Shown here piece by piece: positions 1 through 10,672 of a DNA stretch of 64,000 bases. Origin of the DNA: Owenia fusiformis. Its lineage: Eukaryota > Annelida > Polychaeta > Sabellida > Oweniidae. Location of the stretch: positions 48,131,885-48,195,884 of the forward strand of contig CAIIXF020000001.1 in NCBI GenBank assembly GCA_903813345.2, written 5' to 3'. The notes below the pieces were generated by a model, which was not told the DNA's origin, made no database searches, and saw only the letters and a program-made list of their open reading frames with translations. The translations under genes were made by a program, and so were the position numbers. Every line of letters starts with the position of its first letter. Position 1 is the first letter of the stretch.

Positions 1-1400
1 GGATATTGGGATTATCCCGAGGTAAATATAATATATCTGTCCGAGGGCCGCAGCTAGCTCCAGAGGGAAAATATATTATATTGGCCAAGGATAATCCCAA
101 TATCCTGAACCGACTATAGGATAATATGTTTATCCCATACCAATCTTGGTCATCTGGTTCACATTGTTCAATCGTGGAAATATTTAGAATATTCATGTCC
201 AGTTTATATAGTGATATATTATATCTGCCCGCTACGTTATAATCGCCGCTCGCACATTTGTTCATAATTTGTAACGTTCGTGTAATGGCTGTAAACGACA
301 ATGGAGAAAACACAGACAATCAGGATCTGTTTGATGATTTAAAAAAGGGAAGGTGCATCCACTTAATCAATCAAAAATTCGAGAAAATAAATGTGGGAAT
401 ATCACAGCCAAGAAAACAAAACTGGACATGAATATTCTAAAATATTTCCACAGTTGAACAATGTGAACCAGATGACCAAGATTAGTATGGGATAAACATA
501 TTATCCTATAGTTGGTTCAGGATATTGGGATTATCCCGAGGCCAATATAATATATCTGTCCGAGGGCCGCAGCTAGCTCTAGAGGGAAAATATATTATAT
601 TGGCCAAGGATAATCCCAATATCCTGAACCGACTATAGGATAATATGATTATCCCATACCAATCTTGGTCATCTGGTTCACATTGTTCAATCGTGGAAAT
701 ATTTAGAATATTCATGTCCAGTTTTGTTTTCTTGGCCGTGGGTGGATTTTCCTGTTCTTTCAAATATTCCCACATCTATTTTCTCGAATTTTTGATTGAT
801 TAAGTGGATGCTCCTTCCCTTTTTTAAAACCTTCAAACAGATCCCGTAATATATACCTGTAACACATCCAAGTAAACATATTTATCCCATACTTGGTCGT
901 GTTACAGGTACATAAAGCCGGTTTGTAAAAACTTATATTTTCATCAGCGGGCAGATATAGCTTTACGTCCCGCTCCGAGCGGGCAGATATAGTATATCTG
1001 CCCGCTACGTTATAATCGCCGCTCGCACATTTGTTCATAATTTGTAACGTTCGTGTAATGGCTGTAAACGACAATGGAGAAAACACAGACAATCAGGATC
1101 TGTTTGATGATTTAAAAAAGGGAAGGTGCATCCACTTAATCAATCAAAAATTCGAGAAAATAAATGTGGGAAGGGAATATCACGGCCAAGAAAACAAAAC
1201 TGGACATGAATATTCTAAAATATTTCCACAGTTGAACAATGTGAACCAGATGACCAAGATTAGTATGGGATAAACATATTATTATCTTGGCCAATATAAT
1301 ATATCTTCCCTCGGGACCTGCGACCCTAGGGCAGATATATATTGGCCTCGGGATAATCCCAATATCCTGAACCTCATATAGGATAATCTCTATATATATT
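1..1400. repeat. Nested inverted and direct copies of a foldback repeat
   Basis: Three related hairpins are visible. The cores at 1-105 and 520-624 are bounded by GGATATTGGGATTATCC and its exact reverse complement, and a diverged third lies at about 1281-1372. Around the second core the inverted repeat extends much further: roughly 320-572 pairs with 572-846. The block 221-497 is repeated directly at 993-1272, differing by a 5-base gap and a few substitutions. A small palindrome (GGGCAGATATAGTATATCTGCCC-like) lies at 981-1003. The pattern is that of a foldback or MITE-like family inserted or rearranged into itself. No terminal target duplication can be assigned, because the block may begin before the window. 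Confidence 0.85.
1058..1273 (+). CDS. Short ORF inside the foldback repeat (71 aa, hypothetical)
   Basis: An ATG-started frame of 71 codons begins MAVNDNGENTDNQDLFDD and lies in the right direct-repeat copy. The left copy (from about 286) starts with the same codons, but lacks 5 bases near 399, so its frame breaks. An inverted copy at 506-775 reads in another frame, giving an acidic peptide ending near CEPDDQDWYGI just before the hairpin arm. No family is recognised. The ORF may be a remnant of a protein once carried by the parent element, or chance coding potential conserved because the copies are young. Confidence 0.25.
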   Translation: MAVNDNGENTDNQDLFDDLKKGRCIHLINQKFEKINVGREYHGQENKTGHEYSKIFPQLNNVNQMTKISMG

Positions 1401-2278
1401 CCAATGTATATTTCCCGCTGTGTATCTCCCAATCCAAATATTCCCGGGAAAATGTTTTTTATTCAGTGTAGAAACAGTCAATTGAAATGAAATCAATGAA
1501 AAAAAACCTGGATATGCAGGGTGTCCTGAAAACTTCACTTGTAAAACCTCACTTTTCATAGGATAAATTAGTTATGTGATGATCGGTTTTGAATAATGAT
1601 CACTGGGAAGATTTCAGAGAAAGAGCGTATATCATACAATGTTTATTGATGATATGTTGACATTGCTGATCATTATTGACTGATGGCGAATAAGTACCAA
1701 AAAGGTAACGCTTTGTGCGAATGTTATGTGAATTTCTGATGGAATTTCTTACTACGACATAACATTTAACAGGATATTGTATGACCACTATCAAATAATT
1801 TAACCGAGTCGTTTTTAACTTCTCAATTTACATTTTTTGTTTACAATCACATGAGACATGTGAGCCCGGGTATGTGAGGCTGATCTGAGAAGTCTTAATA
1901 AACAATAGCTCTGTCAAAAAAATGATTAAATTAAATTACATAAGATTCGGAATGAAAGTGCCCCGTCCATATTTCATATTTGACTAAAAATAATTAGTGC
2001 ATTGGGCAAATAGAATCCTTTTTATTGCAGTTAATTCAAAATATTCCTATGCTGGCTTTACTAATTCTTCAAAACTTTCAGGCATTGACATCATTGATTT
2101 GACTCATTTGCATACAACCAATCAGCGCGCCGGAAATTATCGATTTTCTTTACTTTGTGGAAAGGTGAATATTAATTTCATATTCTGTCAATGTTTAATA
2201 CACGTACATATTAGATTTACAATTGTACTTTTTTGTTACGATGTTATATTCATTTCATATTCTGTCAATGTTTAATAC
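1401..2278. other. Non-coding stretch, no gene seen
   Basis: AT-rich sequence with only short open frames and no splice-flanked exon I can support. The 92-codon frame near 1997-2275 has no recognisable domain and ordinary non-coding composition. Confidence 0.5.
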
Positions 2279-2289
2279 AAATACCTACA

Positions 2290-2660
2290 TATAGATACCT
2301 CAAACTGGGAACTGGGGACTGGGGACCAGCTTAGAAGATACATACATACATATGACATAGATATCTCAAAATGGGAACTGGGGACTGGGGACCAACTTAT
2401 AAGATACATACAAATACATATATACACAAACATAGATATCTCAAACTGGGAACTGGGGACTGGGGACCTTCTTAAAAAGATACATACAAATACATACATA
2501 TTATATATAGCATATAAATATCTCAAACTGGGAACTGGGGACTGGGGACCTTCTTAAAAGATACATACAAATACATACATATTATATATAGCATATAGAT
2601 ATCTCAAACTGGGAACTGGGGACTGGGGACCAGCTTAGAAGATATATACAAATACATACA
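2290..2660. repeat. Minisatellite, five copies, about 66-82 bp unit
   Basis: The G-rich block CTCAAACTGGGAACTGGGG followed by ACTGGGGACC recurs at about 2299, 2365, 2440, 2522 and 2604. The copies are separated by AT-rich spacers of the type AGATACATACAAATACATA. Spacing grows from 66 to 75 to 82 to 82 bases, the last two copies being nearly identical, so the array probably expanded recently at its right end. Confidence 0.9.
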
Positions 2661-3472
2661 TATATAACATGTATACAATACACATATATCTCATAAATTA
2701 AAGCATATTCATAGATATCTCAGATATTCATGAATTATTGTTATTTAATTAACATATACTATGTCAACTAATAAATTAATTGTTATGTATCTACTGTAGT
2801 TCTATATATGTATCTAGTCTATCTAATTAACATATTCCATGCTTGTATATATATCATACATATATATGAATACATATAATAATGTATGTATTTATCTAAT
2901 TTTGCATATTCTGTGCTGGCATATAATATATATATGCATGAATACATAGATATATGTATGTATACATATATGTATCTATCTAATTTGCATATTCTATGCT
3001 GGTTTACATGGCCCATAAGCCATCTTTTTAGGAGGAGTTTATGATGATATCCAGCCATATATCAGATTGTTCGTTGCTATGGTTACTCGTAAATTGATTC
3101 CCAGTATTCTAGATCATCAAATGTTACATATTTTGAGATAGAGTACAAATATACCAAATCGTTTCAGTTCATGAGGCCCATCCTTCATTCAAAGGGCTTC
3201 ATTTATTCCTCAATTCATGTAAAAAAGTGAAATACCCTCGGGCCAAAACTGCATGAGGGCTGAGGAGTGATAAATATAAAGGAAGTGTTTATTCTTCATA
3301 TCTATTCTATACTTCCAATTGATGTATTGTATTCCTTATTACTTCTACTTCAGTGGAATGACAAACCAGGCAGTCTCACATCAAGGTCATCTTTACACCC
3401 ACCATTGAGTCTCTATCCAACTCAAAGATTAGAAAATAGATAGAAGGAATATAATTTGAATATTTTACTTAC
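2661..3472. other. Intronic or intergenic, AT-rich simple sequence
   Basis: 2700-3010 is rich in ATACATATATATG-type simple sequence with two imperfect copies of a TAATTTGCATATTCTATGCTGG motif. On the FAK model this lies in the intron after the exon at 3473-3697. I found no next exon in the remaining sequence to the left. Confidence 0.5.
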
Positions 3473-3697
3473 TCTAACATCTGTTGCATCCCCACATTTC
3501 ACAACATTAAATCCACCATTCGGTAGGTGAACTTTTAAGATAGATTTGTCCATACTGCTGCATCTATAGAGATCTTTCAGGGCTTCTAGCGCCTGTTGTG
3601 TGTAGCGTCGCGTCTCAACAGGGGGTGGGAGCGGGGGTGGAGATGGGGAAAATTGTTTCTCTTTCGTAGGTTTCCATATATTAGACCACTGAGACAC
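3473..3697 (-). CDS. FAK/PYK2-like exon: start of the FERM domain
   Basis: This 75-codon exon is flanked by a strong acceptor (TTTTCTTCTGTATTTTCAG) and a consensus donor (GTAAGT after codon AGA), phase 0 on both sides. It reads VSQWSNIWKP at its start, then a proline run (SPSPPPLPPPV), then SILKVHLPNGGFNVVKC and GDATDVR. In vertebrate FAK the FERM F1 lobe has an LKV strand followed by GDATDVRGIIQ at the same spacing, and PYK2 has a comparable LVKC strand. The family is a cytoplasmic tyrosine kinase acting at integrin adhesions. What is seen is only the beginning of the FERM domain; the proline-rich segment before it is unusual and could bind SH3 domains. The first codon is GTG, so the exon needs an upstream coding exon. 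Confidence 0.72.
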
Positions 3698-6600
3698 CTG
3701 AAAATACAGAAGAAAAATGATGTGATTAAAATTAAAGGTTAATTCAACCTACACCATGTTCACGATAAGGTTCAAAACGTGATTGTCACAACTGAACATA
3801 TTGGCATTCAGTCTACTGCCAAATGGCAACCAATTTTTTTAAGTCAATTGCCAAGAGGGGAAATGGTTGCTATTGGCAGTCAAGTATTTGTGAGTTTCAA
3901 ACCCTGAACCTACACTAAGGCATCATTGCATGGGTTTCTATGGGATTTTCATTCTTTCCTTTCTGAAGACAGACAATTTGATGAGTATCAGAATGATACT
4001 AAATTACTTCTGGCAATCAATGTTTGCATATAAGAGATCAATAGACACAAACTGCAGTATATGCTTAAGTCTAAAGTAAAGAACAAAAACAGGTTTACAA
4101 TGCAAATTTCTATAATAAACATTAGATCCTGTCTACATCCTAAGAGGAGCATCCATCAAGTTTACCACTGACTCATCACCATCTATGACCTAACACATCC
4201 CATAAAACAGAGAAACCCCTCATGAGTTCTCTTAAAGAATTTTTATATTGCATCAATGGAGATTTGGTTCACATCTTTTTAGAGGAGTTGATTAAGTTAT
4301 GGAAAATGATTTAAATAACACAACTGAATAAATTAAAGTTACAATTGTGGAACACTTTTCACTGAAAAATGCTATTAAAAAGAAGGAAAAATAAATCATT
4401 TAGCCTTGAGAACAGAGGTTTAATATAAAATCTCTTAAAATCTCACGAAAAAGAGAATTGGTAAGATTTCAAAGCTATATAGAAACTTCTATATTGTTGA
4501 AGAATGTTGCTGTTTGAGAGACAATAGAATATGAACTCATTTATTCGGCTGGAATACCACGCTCTGGTGTGATGACCCTTGGGATAAACAATAAAATTTA
4601 GAGCAAAATCAAGAGCAACAGAGAGCAAGAGAGCATAAGTGACTTGAGTAGACACTAAGTAACTCTTCATTAAACAAGTTGTTACAAATGAAAAAATCAT
4701 TTATCTACATTAAGAGAATACAATGACGTCCTGTTAAAATATTTAGAATAGGAAATTACTCCTACATAGGAAAATTGATGGCTTTGTGGAATTGCTAATC
4801 ATGTCATTCTGTTTTATATGCAACTACTCTTTTCTTATTTAGAACAAGCATCCTAAATTTTGATCAACAAAGTCTTTTAGAGACCATCTCACAATTTAGA
4901 TTTTGTTTTTCGATGTGAATAAAATTATTAAAGGGCTTATTTAAAGAATATATGAAAATATTCATGATTAACTAGGAAACAGCAACTATACCTTTGATCT
5001 AATGTAACTAAATGTAACCATACTTTGAAGAGATTAATTATAGCTATTCCCACTTCAGGCAGCCATTTTGAATTCTCAGAAAAATGAATCAGAAAAATAA
5101 TAGGCCTACCACACAGTAACGGTGACCTACTCTAAAGCCAAGCCTTAAGATAAAATCTGCTGGTCATTATGTCCTCTAAAATGTACTGGTCATTGAGAAA
5201 TCTAGCTGGTCAATGAAACTTTTTTGCTTGGAATGTTTAATAATTGAAACAGAAATTATCCTTTTTGAGGTAATTTATCGCTGAGAAAGGATGTGACTTT
5301 TATTTGTAGATGATCTCAGATCATTTAATACTCTTCTGAACCATTTCACATGGCTCAAAAGCCTTGTTTCGCGCTGAGATGGCCGTAATAACCCAAACCA
5401 ATTTGCAAAGGGATCCATTTTCATACTAGACGGGAAATTGTATTTGACCACGGGTCAGATAACATTCACATTTTCTGCTTCCCTTATTTGGATTTATTCG
5501 GATATTTCCGTTATACTGATTAATTATGAATGCTGGCTGATCAATTAAAAACACTTACCCGTTACACTTACCGCCATACATGCATAAGGCAAACAACCAT
5601 AGGCAATAATAACAGAAAATTAAATATCAGGGGGGCATAAAGTTGAATGAACAGCCGCATTTACTCTATGTTTAAGGGTCGCGTCAAGGTATCGGACATA
5701 ATATCAAGACCATATTTTCAGTGAAATAGCATGTATCGGTCAGTATGTCCAACAGTTTCTGATTTTTAACTGGTGCCATCAATATTCTCCCGGACAAGAA
5801 AGGCAGTCCGACGCTTGAGGCGTGCCCTGTTTGGAAGAGATCAGGAAATTATTGCAAATCCCACATCAGGGCGGCCATTTAGAATTTTCTGAGTATGAAA
5901 CCCAATCAGGCTATTATGGAGTCAAAAGCCACATTCAAGTAAAAAATAAAAACCTCTAAATCAAATTGGTATAATAAAAAGTTTTGTAAAGCAATATTTC
6001 CTTTATAAATTACTTTTCACTGGGACCTTGTCTAAGATGCATTTTACACGATGAAACAACTTCTTATTGTCATTTGAATACTTCAAATACTTCGAATACT
6101 TTTCATATGAACAAAGCGTAATTGACACAATTTTAAATCTAAATCAAATGTATGTGGAGAACCTTATAAAACCTTGTAAAGTGTATTAAGTTACAAAAAA
6201 TGAAAGCATGAGAGTGTTATCATCAAACAAAAATGAAACTGGTCTTTCTTATTAAAACATATACAAATACATTAAGTCAATCTTAACATCTTGTAAGTAA
6301 CAAAGATACAATATATGATTCAATTCTACTTGAAGGAAAATGTAAGAAACGTCATGATCAAACTCAGAGTATTGCCTGAATTGCTGTTATACCTGATGTT
6401 TCCCCTCAAATTAAATCTATGTTTTCTCTTTGTATATTTGTTTAATAACTTAGCATAGATATGACAGGAGTGTCTACTCAACATAAACAAGCATTAATAG
6501 TGCAAAAGAGAGCATTTTTACATTTAAAAAGCACATGTTTCGTGATTCTTATTCATGTTTTTTTCTTTTAGGAACCTATAAAAAAGGTCATTCAAAATTA

Positions 6601-9373
6601 CCTTTACAAGGTCAAACTGTTTTATATGGTTAGACATCGAGCCAAATCGTGACAAAAGATTCATTTGATAATCAACTTGATTCATATTTTTTAGCCAAGC
6701 TTTCAACCACATTTTAATTTTTATCAATTTTAATCTCATATTGCTAAATTAGGAAATACAAAGTGGTTCATTTGAATATACACATATAACTAATATATAT
6801 TTATTCCATAATACTACTGTTTTCCCAGGGAAATATGAAGGAATAAAAATCGTATTGAATCGTATTACATGAAAAAATCGTATTGTCCCCGGGATTAAAA
6901 TTGTATTGGAGCGTATTACATTAAAAAATCATATTGTCAATGGGAAAAAATCGTATTGGAGCGTATTAACCTATTTTTGGTTTCCTGGTTGTTTAATTTT
7001 CAAACAATGTGCATTTATTAATATAATGTTTGCATTATCCAAATGTAACATTTGGTCAATATCATATTACCCTTCGGTCAATATCATATTGTCCCTCGGA
7101 ATAAAACCCATATACAATCCCTCCCAGTAAATAACCTATACTGTATATATATTAACTAAATATATATACTAATATAAACTGAAAAATATGAACTTTTCAT
7201 AGAAACAATAAAATCAGAAGGTAGGAATTTTGGACCTTGGCAGGTCAAACTAACCTCCAGACCATCTGTTCTAAGCTTATCTAATAAAACCCATATTTCT
7301 TTCATTGACAAATTAAAAACACAAAACTCTTAAATGTAACTTTGATAACATAAATAATGAAGCAGTCTCAAAAAGGCTTATCACAATATATTACCCCATT
7401 ATCACACCCATATGCATCACTAGATTAGTCACCATGTGTCAAGCTTACAGATAAAGAAATACAGAAAGGCAACAAATGGATGTTCAACCATGGGCATTCA
7501 ATAGAATCTATTGAAAGCCAATGGTTCAACTCATACCAATGTTTTGCTTTATCAAAAAATAAGTAAAACATTGCATTATGAGATTTTTAGCTTTGGGAGA
7601 TGAGATGTAGATTTGTTAAGAGTGGAGGCAACAGGCTAAACATGCCTCTTGAGAATAATGGCGCTTGAGAAGACCAAATCTTGCTTCTCTTAAAATAAAT
7701 GCAATTACTCAACTGACCAAACCTTGCATTCAATTTTGATCCCCTACAACCACCAGCCATCTCGTGTAGGTGATATGTTATAGGGTCAGGACACATATAA
7801 GCTTGATGCAATACTTAACTTACCACTATGTCTAAAGAGCATTTCTTGCACCATTTCCCCCTGTCAAATGTCTCAACTGATGTAGACCCCATATCTTAGC
7901 TAATCCTAATAATGACAATATATCTCATAGCATATATCTTAACTTCAAGTCCGTAGGTCATTTTCTGGACACATCCCCGGAACTGGGTATGCCAAGATCC
8001 TTAATCCAGGAAAATACATATTTCTCATTTATATTATATATAAATCTTCATAAAACGCTCATGATCCCTGTATTATAGATCCAGTTCATATTTTGTATTT
8101 TGTCATCTCAAATACATGTGTTTTACAAGATTAAAATGCTTTTATTCCTGATATGCTGATGACACATTCATTTTCATTTGTCTACTATACTAGCATCCAG
8201 AATTCTAGAAGCTTTCCTAGCTAATTTGATTGACTTCCGAGCTATAAGTAATCTAGTTACCGTGACTTATTCCGATATTCTAGTCTGTGAGCGAATTACA
8301 TTGTAGTCACATTTTTTTCTAAACAAAGAAAATTGGTATGTAGAAAAGCATGATGAAAATGAACAGACACAAAGTTCATATATTGAATCATATAAAAATA
8401 TAAATCCAAGAATTTAAATTTTCAAGAGAAAATATATAATTGATCTACATTTGAGTATAATATTGCGAGGTGAATCAATGGTATCTGGTTGAATGGACAT
8501 AGGCATCTATTGCCAAGCAGACAAAAATGCAAAACTGTGACATCTATGCTAAAACACATATTCTCTATGAGCTTTAGACACACATGCTGGCAGAACCATA
8601 GTATGGGAAAATAAAAATGGCCCTAGATAAGGCTTGAAAGTAATTCATTTTTACCCTCTAATATGCACTGAGTATGAGACATGAGTTCAAATTATATGTG
8701 AGAAATATTATGAAACACATTTTAAAATCTGTGATTTGAATCATATGTGTATTTGTAATGATTATGATATCAGTTATAGTGATAGCATAATCTTTATGGC
8801 GATCATGCATAATCTTTATGGCAATCCTAAGGTCATAATCAAACTCAACTGCTTGTCATAGGGGAATTTATTATTCTACAATCTACCTGAAACACCTATA
8901 TGCCACAATACTCCTCACATATAATGAATGATATCCTAAGTATGCTGCTTTATGCTGCTTACTGTTTATAATTCAAAAGTTACCTGCCACCCTGCTCGAA
9001 AACAAAATCTGTTTGACATTTTGACAAAAACATATCATGTGCATCTGCATCCAAGGATTTTGCAACCGAGAAGATAAATGTAAAACTAGTACATGTACTA
9101 GTGAAAGAGAGAACATACTTATTTACCACAAAATCAAACAATTCATAAAATTAAGTTTAACACCTAGAACTTTTAAAAATAGTAATTTCCAAGTTAATCA
9201 ACAGGATGGTTCCCCGAAAATGATAAAATAGGGACTAGTAACAGATATATTGGGTATATTGACTTTGCATGTTTCAGGTACAATTGTCAGGTAAAACTAT
9301 CATGCTATAAAATACTCTAGTAGCCTGGGCAAAATAATGTATAGCATGTATAATATTCTGTTATAATATACAT
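3698..9373. other. Large intron of the FAK-like gene, left part
   Basis: About 5.7 kb of AT-rich sequence without a supported exon. A loosely repeated motif AAAATCGTATTG occurs about five times at 6846-6970, with related ATATCATATTG repeats at 7055-7095, probably a degraded foldback element. Short similar blocks of the type GGCAGCCATTTTGAATTCTCAG occur near 5060 and 5868. Nothing else stands out. Confidence 0.45.
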
Positions 9374-9655
9374 TAGTTCAACAAGTTAAACCTAGTCTGG
9401 GCCTTATTTCTTTATCTGACATATCTTGTGGCCCGCCTTAGGTTTAACGTCCGTGCCTATTCGGCCCTTGATGCAAAATTTTTTAATGGTGGCCTATGGC
9501 AGCGCATGGAATTACATGCGGGTTTTATGAATAACTGATGGTGAGAATTTGCAACCAAATGAAAGCATTGTACGGAAGTTAAACCCAACCACGGCAACAA
9601 GAACACTCAGATTAATAAATGAAAGCCGTGGTATTGGGTTTAACTTGTTGAACTA
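9374..9655. mobile_element. MITE with 19-bp perfect TIRs and 9-bp target duplication
   Basis: The ends are TAGTTCAACAAGTTAAACC (9374-9392) and its exact reverse complement (9637-9655). The sequence AATATACAT directly flanks both ends (9365-9373 and 9656-9664), a perfect 9-bp target site duplication. The 282-bp interior has no useful ORF, so the element is non-autonomous. A 9-bp duplication with TIRs fits Mutator-like or Merlin-like elements; the TIR alone does not let me choose. It lies about 1 kb upstream of the peroxidase gene. Confidence 0.88.
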
Positions 9656-9910
9656 AATATACATAAGCTACAATCAAATATATACAGTAAAATAACCCTG
9701 TGAAATTATTCTACTTGGTACATACATGTTATAATTACTTTTAGAACTTACTAGTAAAGACACCATATTCTCTCCAATAAACGCAGTGTGTTAACCAAAT
9801 TCTCCTGAAGGAGATGTCTCAAATCACAAAATCCCCAGGAATTTGAGAAAAAAAAATTTGGGGCGATAATAGGCTGTTTCATGGTTTTCCTCTTTAAAAC
9901 TGGACTCACT

Positions 9911-10099
9911 CTAACTAGATAACATAATATCATACCTCAATGTTTCCCTCATGCATTTATCGATCTGCTGAATGTTTTTCCATGGGTTAATTGACATATA
10001 TGCATCAATTGATGATAAACATCCAATCAAATTGCTCCGAGCAGGTGCCATTTTTGAAATTGATACCCAAGTCAAAATAATAATAATAGTAGTCTTCAT
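9911..10099 (-). CDS. Weak candidate: small ORF with hydrophobic N-terminus
   Basis: A 62-codon frame begins MKTTIIIILTWVSISKMA, which looks like a signal peptide, and continues with two cysteines (GCLSS, DKCMRE). A possible donor (AG|GTATGA) lies at codon 55. A second open stretch at 9757-9870 ends at a good donor (CTA|GTAAGT), but the two do not splice in frame in the obvious way. It could be the first exon of a small secreted protein transcribed divergently from the peroxidase gene, or chance. Confidence 0.2.
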   Translation of the reverse strand: MKTTIIIILTWVSISKMAPARSNLIGCLSSIDAYMSINPWKNIQQIDKCMRETLRYDIMLSS

Positions 10100-10589
10100 T
10101 TATGGAGGAAATAAAGAAAATACATACATACATTGAATATTTGTTTGTGGCAAAAGGCAGAAGAAGTATAATAGATCAGAATTCCCATGATGCACTGCGG
10201 GCACTGCGAGCGTTTAGTAATGGAGATGGGTCATAATTGACGTTCATCATAGCTTTTAACTCATCACTTTAAGGTTATCATGAACGTAGTTATAGTACTT
10301 CCGGAGACACGTCTGTAACAGCATTATGCACACAAATGGCTCTATCAATAGCAGTAAGTGAATTATTCAATATTAACCCTATTATTGCCCGCTCGGATAA
10401 ATTATATTTTTCTTGACTTTTGTTTTTCAAGTTGCCAGTTTTTCTTGGAAAAGTCAGGTGTGCATTTAGTAGAGTGTGTGTTAGAGATAACACGGTACTA
10501 ATACAATAAAGGTTTACTCTAATGGCAAACTCAAATGATGAACAAATATTTGATGCCAATATTTCTGTGAGGACTACTACTTAGAGTTT

Positions 10590-10598
10590 TATATATAA
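10590..10598 (+). promoter_or_regulatory. TATA box of the peroxidase gene
   Basis: TATATATAA lies 75 bases upstream of the start codon at 10673, a normal distance if transcription starts near 10620. It supports an independent promoter for this gene, nested inside the large FAK-like intron. Confidence 0.55.
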
Positions 10599-10672
10599 CG
10601 AGGGGCTTTAAATGATACCTTACTTAAAAGTTACATTTCACACAAACACACCAAATAAAAAAGACAGCAGAA

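Noticed and set aside
3180-3292. Small foldback element
   Set aside because: Arms around CTTCATTTATTCCTCA pair only weakly and no flanking duplication is visible.
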